A program made the position numbers and the translations under genes. 64,000 bases of DNA, from NCBI RefSeq assembly GCF_008386315.1, contig NZ_CP043808.1, positions 620,001-684,000 on the forward strand, read 5' to 3'. The notes beneath the pieces were generated by a model. That model ran no database searches and was not told where the DNA came from. It saw only the letters and a program-made list of their open reading frames with translations. Below, in pieces: positions 10,324 to 19,475 of this stretch (positions within the stretch are counted from its first letter, which is position 1; every line of letters starts with the position of its first letter). This DNA is from Serinicoccus marinus DSM 15273 (GTDB taxonomy: Bacteria > Actinomycetota > Actinomycetes > Actinomycetales > Dermatophilaceae).

Positions 10324-11714
10324 CCCGCCAGCGTCCGCCGCAGGTGGCGGTACCACTCGCTGGTGAAGACGTCGTCCGGGTCGTGCTCGTGCTTCTTCTC
10401 CAGGAAGGCGGGCAGCCGCGGGTGGGCGGCGAGCAGCTGCTCCCGGGTCGCCCAGCGGTGGTAGGTGAGGTAGAACGACCCGCCGCGCTCCAGCGCCCGG
10501 TCGATGATGCGGCGGAAGTCGTCGGCGGCCTTGGTGATCCCCGCCTCGTCGTGCTGGACGTGCAGGTTGACGATGATGCAGGCGCGCAGCCCCTGCGCCC
10601 ACGGCAGGAAGCTCTCCTCGTCGGGCTCGATGAGCCGCACGGTGCCGTAGATGCACTCGACCTCGTGCGCCCGGAAGTCCTCGCGGCAGGCCCGCATGAA
10701 CGAGCCCAGCTCGGTGCGTGGCACGTAGACCTCGGTGATCATCTCGCTGGCCGGCGGGCCGTCGAGCGAGTCGTGGTAGCCGTCGACGTAGACCCCGAGC
10801 TGCTGCCGGTCGGAGCGGTAGACCTGTCCGTCGGTGCCCAGGTAGTGCTCGGAGTAGAGGTCGAAGGCCCGGGCCTTGTCGGTGTGCGCGAGGGTCAGCA
10901 GCTGCTGCCACCGCTGCGCCGTGAGCTCGCGAGGGTCCGCGGTGAGCGGGACGTCGTCGGGCACGGGGGCATACGCCGCGAGCACCCCGCGGTCCAGGAA
11001 GCCCGGGGCGGCCGGGTCGGTCATGAACTGGAAGTCGCCGTAGGTGTAGCCGCGACCGAGGCGCTCCTCGAAGGAGGACTCGATCTCCTGCAGGTCGACG
11101 ACCTCGACGTCCCGGCGCAGGTGCTGGCGCGGCACGAGCCGCAGCGTCACCTCGGTGATCACCCCGAAGAGGCCGTAGCCGCCGATGGCCAGCGCGAACA
11201 GGTCGTGGTCCTCCTCCCGCGAGCAGTGCCGCACCTCGCCGTCGGCGTCCACGAGGACGAAGGACTCGACGTCGTCGACGAAGGGGCGGAAGCGCAGGCC
11301 GCGACCGTGCACGTTGGCCGACAGCGCCCCACCGAGGCTCAGCCGGTCGGCACCGGTCTGTTTCTGCCGGAAGGTCAACGGCGTCTCCAGCCCCGCCGAC
11401 CGGCGCTCCAGCTCGGCCACCAGCGCGGGCCACTGGATCCCGGCCCCGACCGTCAGCAGGCGGCGCTCCGGGTCGAAGGAGTGCACCCCGGTGAGCCGGG
11501 ACAGGTCGAGCTGCACGGCGTCGGCGCCGAACTGCTGGCCACCCATGGCGTGCCGCCCGCCGCACACCGAGACCGGCAGGCATCGGTCCCGGGCCGCGCG
11601 CACGGCGCCGACCACCTCGGCGGTCGAGGTCGGCTCCAGCAGGGTGCGTACCCGGGTGGCGTTGAGCCGGGAGTGCAGGTCGTTGAGGGTCACGGGCTGG
11701 TCCGGCACCGGCAT
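10320..11714 (-). CDS. FAD-binding (PCMH/VAO-type) oxidoreductase of unknown substrate, coupled to selA
   Basis: 464 residues. N-terminal FAD-binding PCMH domain with CGGRHAMGGQQFG (about 51-63), LTVGAGIQWPAL and SLGGALSANVHGRG (126-139); the C-terminus ends DPDDVFTSEWYRHLRRTLAG, as in GlcD/aldonolactone-oxidase-like and DprE1-like flavoproteins. No histidine in the first motif is clearly of the covalent-FAD type. Good ribosome site AAGGAGA 7 nt before the ATG at 11714. The 5' end overlaps the methyltransferase gene by 25 nt and the stop overlaps the selA start by 4 nt, so it is embedded in the Sec operon. No role in selenium metabolism is established for this family; the link is by context only. 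Confidence 0.8.
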   Translation of the reverse strand: MPVPDQPVTLNDLHSRLNATRVRTLLEPTSTAEVVGAVRAARDRCLPVSVCGGRHAMGGQQFGADAVQLDLSRLTGVHSFDPERRLLTVGAGIQWPALVAELERRSAGLETPLTFRQKQTGADRLSLGGALSANVHGRGLRFRPFVDDVESFVLVDADGEVRHCSREEDHDLFALAIGGYGLFGVITEVTLRLVPRQHLRRDVEVVDLQEIESSFEERLGRGYTYGDFQFMTDPAAPGFLDRGVLAAYAPVPDDVPLTADPRELTAQRWQQLLTLAHTDKARAFDLYSEHYLGTDGQVYRSDRQQLGVYVDGYHDSLDGPPASEMITEVYVPRTELGSFMRACREDFRAHEVECIYGTVRLIEPDEESFLPWAQGLRACIIVNLHVQHDEAGITKAADDFRRIIDRALERGGSFYLTYHRWATREQLLAAHPRLPAFLEKKHEHDPDDVFTSEWYRHLRRTLAG

Positions 11715-12583
11715 ACGGCTTCTCCTTCCGCGAGGTCCCCCTCGAGCCCGAGCGGGTCGAGGTAGCGCGTGCGCAGGTCGGCGGCGTCGAGGATCTCCTC
11801 GACCTCCAGCCCGAGCGGGGCGGCGAAGCCGGGGACCGCGTCGACGGGCAGTCCCCAGGTGAAGGGCTCGTGCTGGCGGTCCAGCCAGGTGTCGACCCAC
11901 CCACCGGCGCGGTGGAAGCGCAGCCGACCGGCGTCGTCCGGGTGCACGAAGGTCCAGAGCACCTGCGAACCGGTCGGGAGCTGCGCGCAGGCGCCCAGGA
12001 TGTCCCGCACCGCCTCCTCGGTGAGATACATGCTCACGCCCTCGAGCACGACGACGGTGCGCAGCCCCCGGTCGAGCTCGTCGACGTCCCGCAGCGAGCG
12101 GGTGGACAGGTCGACCGGGAGCAGCCGGAGGTTCTCCGGTATGCCCTCGCCCAGCGCCCGCCGCTTGACCGCCTGGGTGGCCGGGTGGTCCACCTCGACG
12201 CACCGGACGTGGGGGAGGTCGCGGGCGACCCGGGTGGCGAGCGTGTCCAGCCCGGCGCCGAGGACGAGGAGCTGCTCGGCCCCCTCGGCGACGGCGGTCC
12301 GGGCCGCCTCCTCGATGGCCCGCTTGCGGGCGGCGTAGTGCCGCTGGATGCCGGGCAGGAGGGAGCGCTCGAGCAGGCGCACGAGGTGGTGCAGCGGCGG
12401 ACGCGAGAGCGCCCCCACGAGCCGCGTCCGGCCCGGTGCGACGGCCCCCAGGAGGGTCTCGGTCTGCTCCGCCGCGCCGGCGGGGAGCAGGTCGCGCTCG
12501 CGCGGTCGGCGGGAGAGGAAGACGGTGCTGAGCGCCACGAGGAGGGCGGTGCTGCTGGTGCGACCCTGCTGCACGGCCACCAC
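11690..12583 (-). CDS. SAM-dependent methyltransferase, leucine-carboxyl-methyltransferase (LCM) family
   Basis: 297 residues. Class I SAM fold with glycine motif LGAGLDTLA (108-116), acidic VEVDHP (129-134), PVDLST (156-161) and the family block EGVSMYL (181-187); RHYAARKR upstream is also typical of the PF04072 family. Members methylate small molecules or peptide carboxylates; this substrate is unknown. Start is GTG 12583 or, with GAGAGG 8 nt upstream, GTG 12574. It begins 48 nt after tRNA-Sec and overlaps the next gene by 25 nt, giving the order tRNA-Sec - methyltransferase - FAD oxidase - selA - selB - selD. The stop is a normal TGA with no sign of readthrough. Confidence 0.82.
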   Translation of the reverse strand: MVAVQQGRTSSTALLVALSTVFLSRRPRERDLLPAGAAEQTETLLGAVAPGRTRLVGALSRPPLHHLVRLLERSLLPGIQRHYAARKRAIEEAARTAVAEGAEQLLVLGAGLDTLATRVARDLPHVRCVEVDHPATQAVKRRALGEGIPENLRLLPVDLSTRSLRDVDELDRGLRTVVVLEGVSMYLTEEAVRDILGACAQLPTGSQVLWTFVHPDDAGRLRFHRAGGWVDTWLDRQHEPFTWGLPVDAVPGFAAPLGLEVEEILDAADLRTRYLDPLGLEGDLAEGEAVCRCRTSP

Positions 12584-12631
12584 CCTCTCGCGGCGTCGAT
12601 GTCGCGGGGCAGCCTAGCAAGGCGGGAGGAG

Positions 12632-12725
12632 CGGAGGCGGACAGGAATCGAACCTGCCAACGACGACGAGTCGCCGTTCCGCGGGTTTGAAACCCGGGGG
12701 GCCCACCAGGAACCCTGACACCTCC
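12632..12725 (-). tRNA. selC: tRNA-Sec (anticodon TCA)
   Basis: 94 nt on the minus strand. It starts GGAGGTGT, has the anticodon arm GGGTTTCAAACCC with anticodon TCA, a long extra arm (GGAACGGCGACTCGTCGTCG region), T-loop GGTTCGATTCC and 3' acceptor CCGCCTCC plus discriminator G. The long acceptor and large variable arm are diagnostic for tRNA-Sec. CCA is not encoded. Its place directly before the methyltransferase-FAD oxidase-selA-selB-selD genes suggests shared expression. Confidence 0.95.
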
Positions 12726-12767
12726 CTCGCAGACCTGTTGCCTGCGCACCCTCGGTGAGGAGGGGAG

Positions 12768-12839
12768 CGCCCCCGGCAGGATTCGAACCTGCGCACCCGC
12801 CTCCGGAGGGCGGTGCTCTATCCCCTGAGCTACGGGGGC
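12768..12839 (-). tRNA. tRNA-Arg (anticodon CCG)
   Basis: 72-nt cloverleaf on the minus strand: GCCCCCGTAGCTCAGGGGAT at the 5' end, anticodon loop CTCCGGA (anticodon CCG), T-arm CAGGTTCGAATCCTG and acceptor GGGGGC with discriminator G; no encoded CCA. It lies between tRNA-Sec and the divergent argS, whose product would charge it. Confidence 0.96.
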
Positions 12840-12910
12840 AACAGCCGACAACTCTAGCAGCGCCCGCAGGGTGGCCGAAATCCCGGTTCGGGCCCGGCAT
12901 ACCGCGCCCC

Positions 12911-12916
12911 TAGACT
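12911..12916 (+). promoter_or_regulatory. -10 box for leaderless argS
   Basis: TAGACT followed by 7 nt and GTG at 12924. This places the likely transcription start at the start codon, and no Shine-Dalgarno sequence fits; a leaderless mRNA is inferred. Confidence 0.55.
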
Positions 12917-12923
12917 GGTGCGG

Positions 12924-14597
12924 GTGACCCCTGAACAGCTCGCTGCAGCGATCCATGCCGTGCTGACCGAGGCCGCCGGCACCGGCGACCTGGCCCTCGC
13001 CGAGGCCGACCTGCCGGCCGTCGGGGAGCTGCGCGTGGAGCGGCCGCGCAGCCGCGAGCACGGGGACTGGGCGAGCAACGTCGCGATGCAACTGGCCAAG
13101 CGCGCGGGTATGCCCCCGCGCCGGCTCGCCGAGGTCGTCGCCGGGCGGCTGCAGCGCGTCGACGGGGTCGCGGCGGTCGATGTCGCCGGGCCGGGCTTCC
13201 TCAACATCACGCTGGACGCCGCGAGCGCGGGTGAGCTGGCCCGAGGCATCGTCGAGGCGGGTGAGGCCTACGGACGGGGAGAGACCTTCGCGGGGGAGCG
13301 CATCAACCTGGAGTTCGTGTCCGCCAACCCGACCGGGCCGATCCACCTCGGAGGCACCCGGTGGGCCGCGGTCGGGGACGCGCTCGGCCGGGTGCTGGAG
13401 GCCAGCGGCGCGGACGTGATGCGGGAGTACTACTTCAACGACCACGGCGCGCAGATCGACCGTTTCGCCCGGTCCCTCCTCGCCGCGGCCCGGAAGGAGC
13501 AGGCCCCCGAGGACGGCTACGCCGGTGCCTACATCGACGACATCGCCGCCGAGGTCGTCCGGCAGCACCCTGAGGTGCTCGAGCAGGACGAGGCGCAGGC
13601 CCAGGAGACCTTCCGGCAGGCCGGCGTCGCGCTGATGTTCGACGAGATCAAGGCCTCGCTGGAGCACTTCGGGGTGCGCTTCGACGTCTTCTTCCACGAG
13701 AACTCGCTGCACGAGTCCGGCGCGGTCGAGCGGGCCGTCCAGCGGCTGCAGCAGCAGGGGGAGATGTTCGAGCGGGACGGCGCCCTGTGGTTGCGCACGA
13801 CCGCGCACGGTGACGACAAGGACCGGGTCGTCATCAAGAGCGACGGACGACCCGCCTACATCTCCGGGGATCTCGCCTACTACCTCGACAAGCGGGAGCG
13901 CGGCTTCGACCGCGCCATCATCATGCTCGGCGCCGACCACCACGGCTACGTCCAGCGGATGATGGCGATGTGCGCGGCCTTCGGCGACGAGCCGGGGGTC
14001 AACCTCGAGATCCTCATCGGCCAGCTGGTCAACCTCGTCAAGGACGGGCGGCCCGTCCGGATGTCCAAGCGTGCGGGCACCGTCGTCGTCCTCGAGGACC
14101 TCGTCGGGGCGGTCGGCGTGGACGCCGCGCGCTACGCGCTGACCCGGAGCTCGTCGGACACCAGCATCGACATCGACCTGGACCTGCTGGCCCGCCGGAC
14201 CAATGACAACCCCGTCTTCTACGTGCAGTACGCCCACGCCCGCACCTGCAACGTCGCCCGGCTCGCCGGCGAGGACGGGGTGTGTCGCGAGGACGGCTTC
14301 GACCCGGCGCTGCTGGGCCACCCGACCGAGTCGGCGCTGCTCGCCGCGCTCGGGGACTTCCCCCGGGTCGTGGCGCAGGCGGCCCAGCTGCGCGAGCCGC
14401 ACCGGGTGGCGCGCTACCTCGAGGACCTCGCGGGCCACTTCCACAAGTGGTACGACGAGTGCCGGGTCCGGCCGATGAGCGCCGACGAGGAGATCACCGA
14501 CCTGCACCGCACCCGCCTGTGGCTGAACGACGCCACCCGGCAGGTGCTGGCCAACGGCCTGGGCCTGCTCGGCGTCACCGCACCCGAGCGCATGTGA
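12924..14597 (+). CDS. argS: Arginyl-tRNA synthetase
   Basis: 557-residue class I synthetase charging tRNA-Arg. N-terminal Add-1-like domain (residues 1 to about 90), the actinobacterial form of the HIGH motif [27 protein letters not shown], and the KMSKS loop as [10 protein letters not shown]. The anticodon-binding alpha domain ends with [14 protein letters not shown] 12924 is chosen because TAGACT lies 7 nt upstream as for a leaderless gene; a GTG at 12918 would add two residues. It stands next to a divergent tRNA-Arg gene. No frame errors. Confidence 0.95.
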   Translation: MTPEQLAAAIHAVLTEAAGTGDLALAEADLPAVGELRVERPRSREHGDWASNVAMQLAKRAGMPPRRLAEVVAGRLQRVDGVAAVDVAGPGFLNITLDAASAGELARGIVEAGEAYGRGETFAGERINLEFVSANPTGPIHLGGTRWAAVGDALGRVLEASGADVMREYYFNDHGAQIDRFARSLLAAARKEQAPEDGYAGAYIDDIAAEVVRQHPEVLEQDEAQAQETFRQAGVALMFDEIKASLEHFGVRFDVFFHENSLHESGAVERAVQRLQQQGEMFERDGALWLRTTAHGDDKDRVVIKSDGRPAYISGDLAYYLDKRERGFDRAIIMLGADHHGYVQRMMAMCAAFGDEPGVNLEILIGQLVNLVKDGRPVRMSKRAGTVVVLEDLVGAVGVDAARYALTRSSSDTSIDIDLDLLARRTNDNPVFYVQYAHARTCNVARLAGEDGVCREDGFDPALLGHPTESALLAALGDFPRVVAQAAQLREPHRVARYLEDLAGHFHKWYDECRVRPMSADEEITDLHRTRLWLNDATRQVLANGLGLLGVTAPERM

Positions 14598-14656
14598 GCG
14601 CCGGGGCACCCCGCCCCCGCCCGGCACCTCCCCGCCCCGACCCCCTGGAGCCGCCC

Positions 14657-15663
14657 GTGTCCTCGTCCACCTCGACCTCCGCGACCTCTTCAGGGTCCTT
14701 GCCGCTGCGCGTCGCCCTGCTCGGTGGCGGGACCGTCGGCGCGGCCGTCGCCCGCGCCCTGCTGCAGCACCCCGACCGGTATGCCGCCCGCCTGGGCCGC
14801 CCGGTGGAGCTGCTGGGCGTCGCGGTGCGCGACACCCGGCGGGAGCGGGAGGGCATACCCTCAGCGCTGCTGACCGACGACCCCGGCACCCTGGCCGAGC
14901 GGGCCGACGTGGTCGTGGAGGTCATGGGTGGCCTGGAGCCCGCCGGTGAGCTGATGGGTGGCGCGCTGCGCCGCGGCGTCCAGGTGGTCACGGCCAACAA
15001 ACAGCTCATCGCACGTGAGGGCGAGGAGCTGCACGCGCTGGCGCAGCAGCACGGCGGCGGGCTGCACCTCGAGGCGGCGGTCATGGCCGCGGTGCCGGTG
15101 ATGTCGGTGGTGCGTGAGGCCCTGGCGGGGGACGAGATCACCCGCATCCGGGGCATCGTCAACGGCTCGACCAACTACGTCCTCGACCTCGTCGCCCGGG
15201 AGGGGTCCCCTTCGCCGACGCCGTGCGCCAGGCCGGTGAGCTGGGCTACCTCGAGGCCGACCCCACCGAGGACCTGGAGGGACTCGACGCCGCGGCCAAG
15301 ATCGCCATCCTCGCCCGGACCGCCTGGGGTGTGCCCGCGCCGCTGGACGAGGTCGACGTCACCGGGATCTCGGGGCTGACCGACGCCGACTTCGCCGCGG
15401 CCGCGGAGCAGGGCGGGGTGCTCAAGCTGGTCGCGACCGCCGAGCGGGTCCCGGGGGGCCGGGTGCGCACCACGGTGCGCCCCGAGGTGCTCCCGGCCGC
15501 CGACCCGCTCGCCCAGGCCCGCGGCGGCACCAACGTCGTCGAGCTGGACGCCGCCCTGGCCGGACCGGTGCGGCTCGTCGGGGCCGGAGCCGGCGGGGAC
15601 GAGACCGCCTCCGCCGTGCTCGCGGACATCGTGCGGGCCGGCCTCGCGGTCGCGGGCTCGTAA
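14657..15663 (+). CDS. hom: Homoserine dehydrogenase without ACT domain, one frameshift
   Basis: Reduces aspartate semialdehyde to homoserine for threonine and methionine. After repair about 335 residues: NAD(P)-binding LLGGGTVGAAVARAL, TANKQLIA, NGSTNYVLD, EADPTEDLEGLDAAAK and a final GAGAGGDETASAVLADI. It stops right after the catalytic domain, whereas the usual actinobacterial enzyme of about 430-440 residues has a C-terminal ACT domain for threonine feedback. One C is missing in the run at 15207-15210 (REGSPFADAVRQ expected). GTG start with GGAG 6 nt upstream. lysA, thrC and thrB, common neighbours of this gene in related genomes, are absent here. Confidence 0.9.
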
Positions 15664-15700
15664 CCGGCCGGTCCGGTATGGATCGGCGCGCCGTGCGTGT

Positions 15701-15912
15701 TATCTTGAGGGCGTCTCGTGACACACGCCGACCGGTTCTGGCCGGCTCCGAGGCATCTCACACGCACGGGCCTTGCGACCATCAGTGACGTGTCCTGATC
15801 CGTAGGCCGCACTCCGGTCCAACCCCGTGCGAGACCGACCGTGGTGCCGTCCACGCGCACCACGACACCTCAGACCCCGACACGGCAGAGGCCGAGGGGG
15901 AAGGAATCCCAC
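15701..15912 (+). promoter_or_regulatory. Putative promoter and ~200-nt leader of rho
   Basis: TATCTT at 15701-15706 is a plausible -10 box; transcription from about 15713 would give a leader near 200 nt. It holds GCCG/CGGC hairpin potential around 15730-15752 and no convincing reading frame. rho genes are often autoregulated in such leaders; that is an inference here. Confidence 0.4.
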
Positions 15913-17929
15913 GTGACTGAGATCACCGACGCCGGCGCGACCCGCACGGGCGCGCTGAGCACCCTGCGCCTGGCCGAGCTGCAGCAGCTCGCGTCCGGCA
16001 TGGGCATCACCGTGAACCCCAAGATGCGCAAGGCCGACCTCGTGTCCGCCATCCGGGAGCAGCGTGGGGGTGCTGCCTCCAGCAACGGTGCGGCGCGTCC
16101 GGAGGCCGGCCAGGACCGGTCCGCCGACGACACCCGTCCGTCGCAGGAGCGGCCGGCCGTGCAGGACGGCGGCGTCACGGGTCTGGAGGCCGCGCTCGAC
16201 CGCGCCCAGGCCGAGCGGGAGGAGACCGGCGCCGCGGGCGGCGGGTCCCGCACCCGCCGCAGCCGCCGGGGTGGGTCGTCCGCGGGTGCGCCGCGCTCGG
16301 CGCAGGAGCGCGGGCAGGAGCAGGCCCAGGACCAGGTTGGCGCCACGCAGGCCGAGGAGCGCGGCGACCAGCGCCGTGACGACCGCGCCGGCGGGTCGGC
16401 AGACCGCCAGGACGAGCAGCGCGACCGGCAGCAGGGTCAGCGCGACCGCCAGGGCGACGGCGGCCAGCAGTCCCGCCAGGGGGACCAGGGCGACCAGGGC
16501 GGGCAGTCCCGCCGCGACCAGGGCGACCAGGGCGGGCAGTCCCGCCGCGACCAGGGGCAGCAGGGCGACAGCCAGGGCCAGCGGGCCCAGGGCGAGAACG
16601 ACCGTGACGGCTGGGACGACGACGAGGGCGGCCGCCGCGGGCGCCGTCGCAACCGCAACCGCAACCGCGACCGCAAGCGGGGGCGCGGCGGTCAGCAGGG
16701 TGGTGGCGGCGGAGGCCAGCAGGAGGCCGAGAGCTACACCGAGGAGGACGTGCTCGTCCCCGTCGGCGGTGTCGTCGACCTGCTCGACAGCTACGCCTTC
16801 ATCCGCACCACCGGCTACCTGCCCGGCCCGACCGACATCTACGTGCCGATGGGCATGGTCAAGCGCCACGGTCTGCGCAAGGGTGACGCCGTCACCGGAG
16901 CGATCAAGGCACCGCAGGAGGGCAGCGACGCCGGGCAGCACACCGTGTCCTCGACCGGCAACAAGCGGGACAAGGGCAAGTTCAGCGCGCTGGTGCGGCT
17001 GGACAGCATCAACGGCCAGGAGGCGGAGCAGGCGCGCCGCCGGCCGGAGTTCTCCAGCCTCACCCCGCTCTACCCGCAGCAGCGGCTGCGGCTCGAGACC
17101 GAGCAGAAGAACCTCACCACCCGGATCATCGACCTGGTCGCCCCCATCGGCAAGGGCCAGCGCGGACTGCTGGTGGCGCCGGCCAAGGCGGGCAAGACCC
17201 TGATCCTGCAGGCCATCGCCAACGCGATCACCACGAACAACCCTGAGGTCCACCTCATGGTCGTCCTCGTGGACGAGCGCCCGGAGGAGGTCACGGACAT
17301 GCAGCGTGCGGTCAAGGGCGAGGTCATCTCCTCGACCTTCGACCGCCCGGCCAGCGACCACACGACGGTCGCCGAGCTGGCGATCGAGCGGGCCAAGCGC
17401 CTGGTCGAGATGGGGGGCGACGTGGTGGTGCTCCTGGACTCCATCACTCGCCTGGGCCGGGCTTACAACCTGGCGGCCCCGGCCTCGGGCCGGATCCTGT
17501 CCGGTGGTGTCGACTCCGCCGCGCTCTACCCGCCGAAGAAGTTCTTCGGCGCCGCGCGCAACATCGAGAACGGCGGCTCCCTGACGATCCTGGCGACCGC
17601 TCTGGTGGAGACCGGCTCCAAGATGGACGAGGTCATCTTCGAGGAGTTCAAGGGCACCGGCAACATGGAGCTCAAGCTCGACCGCCAGCTCGCCAACCGC
17701 CGATCTTCCGGCGGTCGACATCAACGCCTCCGGCACGCGGCGCGAGGAGATCCTCATGAGCTCGGAGGAGCTGAAGATCATGTGGAAGCTCCGCCGGGTC
17801 CTGGCGGCGCTCGACCAGCAGCAGGGAATCGAACTGCTCATCGACCGGTTGAAGAAGACGAAGCACAACTACGAGTTCCTCACCCAGGTCCAGCAGACCA
17901 GCTCGGTCCGGCTGGACGACGAGGACTGA
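15913..17929 (+). CDS. rho: Transcription termination factor Rho, with long disordered insertion, two-base gap near the 3' end
   Basis: RNA-dependent ATPase ending transcription; about 672 residues after repair against 419 in E. coli. Domains: Rho-N helix bundle ([17 protein letters not shown], about 16-60), a Gln/Arg/Asp/Gly-rich insertion (about 65-275), the RNA-binding cold-shock fold ([19 protein letters not shown]), then the ATPase with P-loop VAPAKAGKT and [14 protein letters not shown]. Large insertions here are typical of actinobacterial Rho. Two bases are missing close together, a G at 17702 and a C at 17708-17709, where [18 protein letters not shown] should be read; the frame then ends normally with [13 protein letters not shown] lies 8 nt before GTG 15913. 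Confidence 0.94.
16483..16548 (+). repeat. 33-bp perfect tandem duplication inside rho
   Basis: The 33-nt unit at 16483-16515 is repeated exactly at 16516-16548 and begins a third time. It encodes [11 protein letters not shown] twice in the disordered insertion of Rho, so copy number can change in frame. Confidence 0.9.
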
Positions 17930-17956
17930 GCGGTCCGCCGGACCGTCCAGATCACG

Positions 17957-17962
17957 TAGACT
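17957..17962 (+). promoter_or_regulatory. -10 box of rpmE
   Basis: TAGACT, 76 nt before the rpmE start. A short stem CGGTCCG/CGGACCG at 17931-17945 just upstream may end the rho transcript. rpmE has its own ribosome site, so this mRNA has a leader. Confidence 0.5.
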
Positions 17963-18038
17963 GATCCGCTGGCCCACCGGTTCACGTCCGCGCAGTCGCG
18001 CGGGCGACCCGGGGACACACGCCATCCCGAGGAGAGAC

Positions 18039-18254
18039 ATGCAGAAGGACATCCACCCGGAGTACGTCGAGACCCAGGTCACCTGCACCTGCGGCGCGTC
18101 GTTCACCACCCGGAGCACCGCCACGTCCGGCCGCATCAGCGCCGACGTCTGCTCCAACTGCCACCCGTTCTACACGGGCAAGCAGAAGATCCTGGACACC
18201 GGTGGGCGTGTGGCCCGCTTCCAGGAGCGCTACGGCAAGAAGGCCGCCAGCTAG
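18039..18254 (+). CDS. rpmE: 50S ribosomal protein L31, zinc-binding form
   Basis: 71 residues, normal length. The CTCGASF pair and VCSNCHPF pair of cysteines show the zinc-containing C+ form rather than the zinc-free paralogue made in zinc starvation. Ends [23 protein letters not shown] stands a few bases before the ATG. Own -10 box upstream and a strong hairpin 10 nt downstream suggest a separate transcript between rho and prfA. Confidence 0.97.
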   Translation: MQKDIHPEYVETQVTCTCGASFTTRSTATSGRISADVCSNCHPFYTGKQKILDTGGRVARFQERYGKKAAS

Positions 18255-18263
18255 GACCCGTGC

Positions 18264-18300
18264 AACGCCGGTCCCGCGAGATGCTCGCGGGGCCGGCGTT
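18264..18300 (+). terminator. Strong hairpin after rpmE
   Basis: Arms 18264-18280 and 18284-18300 form a 17-bp stem with one G-U pair and a 3-nt loop. It starts 10 nt after the rpmE stop. No U-tract follows. Confidence 0.8.
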
Positions 18301-18383
18301 CGCCGTCCCACGCGCCGGTCACGTCCGGTGCCGGACCAGACAGCGCCGGTCCCACCGGCCCGCGGTGATCGAAGGAGGTCACG

Positions 18384-19475
18384 GTGTTCGACACGGTGTT
18401 CAACTCCGCGCTCCCGCTGCTCGAGGAGCACGCGGACATCGAGCGGCAGCTCGCCGACCCCGCGGTGCACGGAAACCCCTCGGCGCTGCGGCGGCTCAAC
18501 AAGAGGTATGCCGCCCTCGGGCCGGTCGTCGCGGCATACCGGTCCTGGGAGGCGGCGACCGGTGACCTCGAGGCTGCGCGCGAGCTGGCGCAGGAGGACC
18601 CGGCCTTCGCGGCCGAGCTGCCCGACCTGGAGCAGGCGGCCGGCGACGCGGCGGAGCACCTGCGGCGCCAGCTCGTGCCGCGCGACCCGGACGACGACCG
18701 CGACGTGATCCTCGAGGTCAAGGCCGGGGAGGGCGGCGAGGAGTCGGCACTCTTCGCCGGGGACCTCATGCGGATGTACCTGCGCTACGCCGAGCGGCGG
18801 GGCTGGCGGACCGAGATGCTCGACGCCACCCCCTCGGACCTCGGTGGCTACAAGGAGGCCCGGGTGTCGGTGGCGGCGCCGGGCACGCCGCAGCCGGGGG
18901 ACGCGCCGTGGGCCCGGCTGAAGTACGAGGGCGGCGTCCACCGGGTGCAGCGGGTGCCGGTCACCGAGAGCCAGGGCCGGGTGCACACCTCGGCGGCCGG
19001 GGTGCTCGTCATGCCCGAGATCGAGGACCCGGCCGAGGTCGACCTCGACCCGCACGACCTCAAGATCGACGTCTTCCGCTCCTCCGGACCCGGCGGGCAG
19101 TCGGTCAACACCACCGACTCGGCCGTCCGGATCACGCACCTGCCGACCGGTCTGGTCGTCTCCTGCCAGAACGAGAAGAGCCAGCTGCAGAACAAGGAGT
19201 CGGCCCTGCGCGTGCTCCGCGCGCGCCTGCACCAGATCGCGGTGGAGGAGGCCGAGGCGGCGGCCAGCCAGGCCCGGCGTAGTCAGGTGCGGACCGTGGA
19301 CCGCAGCGAGCGCATCCGCACCTACAACTTCGGCGAGAACCGGATCGCAGACCACCGCACCGGCTTCAAGGCCTACAACCTGGACCAGGTGCTCGACGGC
19401 GACCTCGACCCCGTGGTCCAGTCGGCCGTGGACGCGGACGAGGCCGCACGGCTGGACGCCGTGGGCCGGCAGTGA
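18384..19475 (+). CDS. prfA: Peptide chain release factor 1
   Basis: 363 residues. Reads UAA and UAG stop codons and releases the peptide. The catalytic GGQ loop is in [20 protein letters not shown] and the stop-codon tripeptide is PVT in [18 protein letters not shown], which separates it from RF2 (SPF). GTG start with GGAGG at about 18373-18377. The stop overlaps the prmC start by 4 nt; PrmC methylates the GGQ glutamine, so the pair is functional as well as positional. Confidence 0.96.
   Translation: MFDTVFNSALPLLEEHADIERQLADPAVHGNPSALRRLNKRYAALGPVVAAYRSWEAATGDLEAARELAQEDPAFAAELPDLEQAAGDAAEHLRRQLVPRDPDDDRDVILEVKAGEGGEESALFAGDLMRMYLRYAERRGWRTEMLDATPSDLGGYKEARVSVAAPGTPQPGDAPWARLKYEGGVHRVQRVPVTESQGRVHTSAAGVLVMPEIEDPAEVDLDPHDLKIDVFRSSGPGGQSVNTTDSAVRITHLPTGLVVSCQNEKSQLQNKESALRVLRARLHQIAVEEAEAAASQARRSQVRTVDRSERIRTYNFGENRIADHRTGFKAYNLDQVLDGDLDPVVQSAVDADEAARLDAVGRQ

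Noticed and set aside
11690..11714. TGA at the end of the methyltransferase as a selenocysteine codon, suggested by the Sec locus
   Set aside because: The protein is already full length for its family; readthrough gives a nonsense tail out of frame with the oxidase; no hairpin stands at the needed distance.
12584..12631. Third tRNA or attachment site next to the tRNA pair
   Set aside because: No cloverleaf and no direct repeat of a tRNA 3' end in the window, so no sign of an integrated element.
17695..17715. Programmed frameshifting in rho, glyA or other broken genes
   Set aside because: The sites differ, lack slippery heptamers and downstream structures, and most need an added base in a short run. 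A common sequencing error explains all of them.
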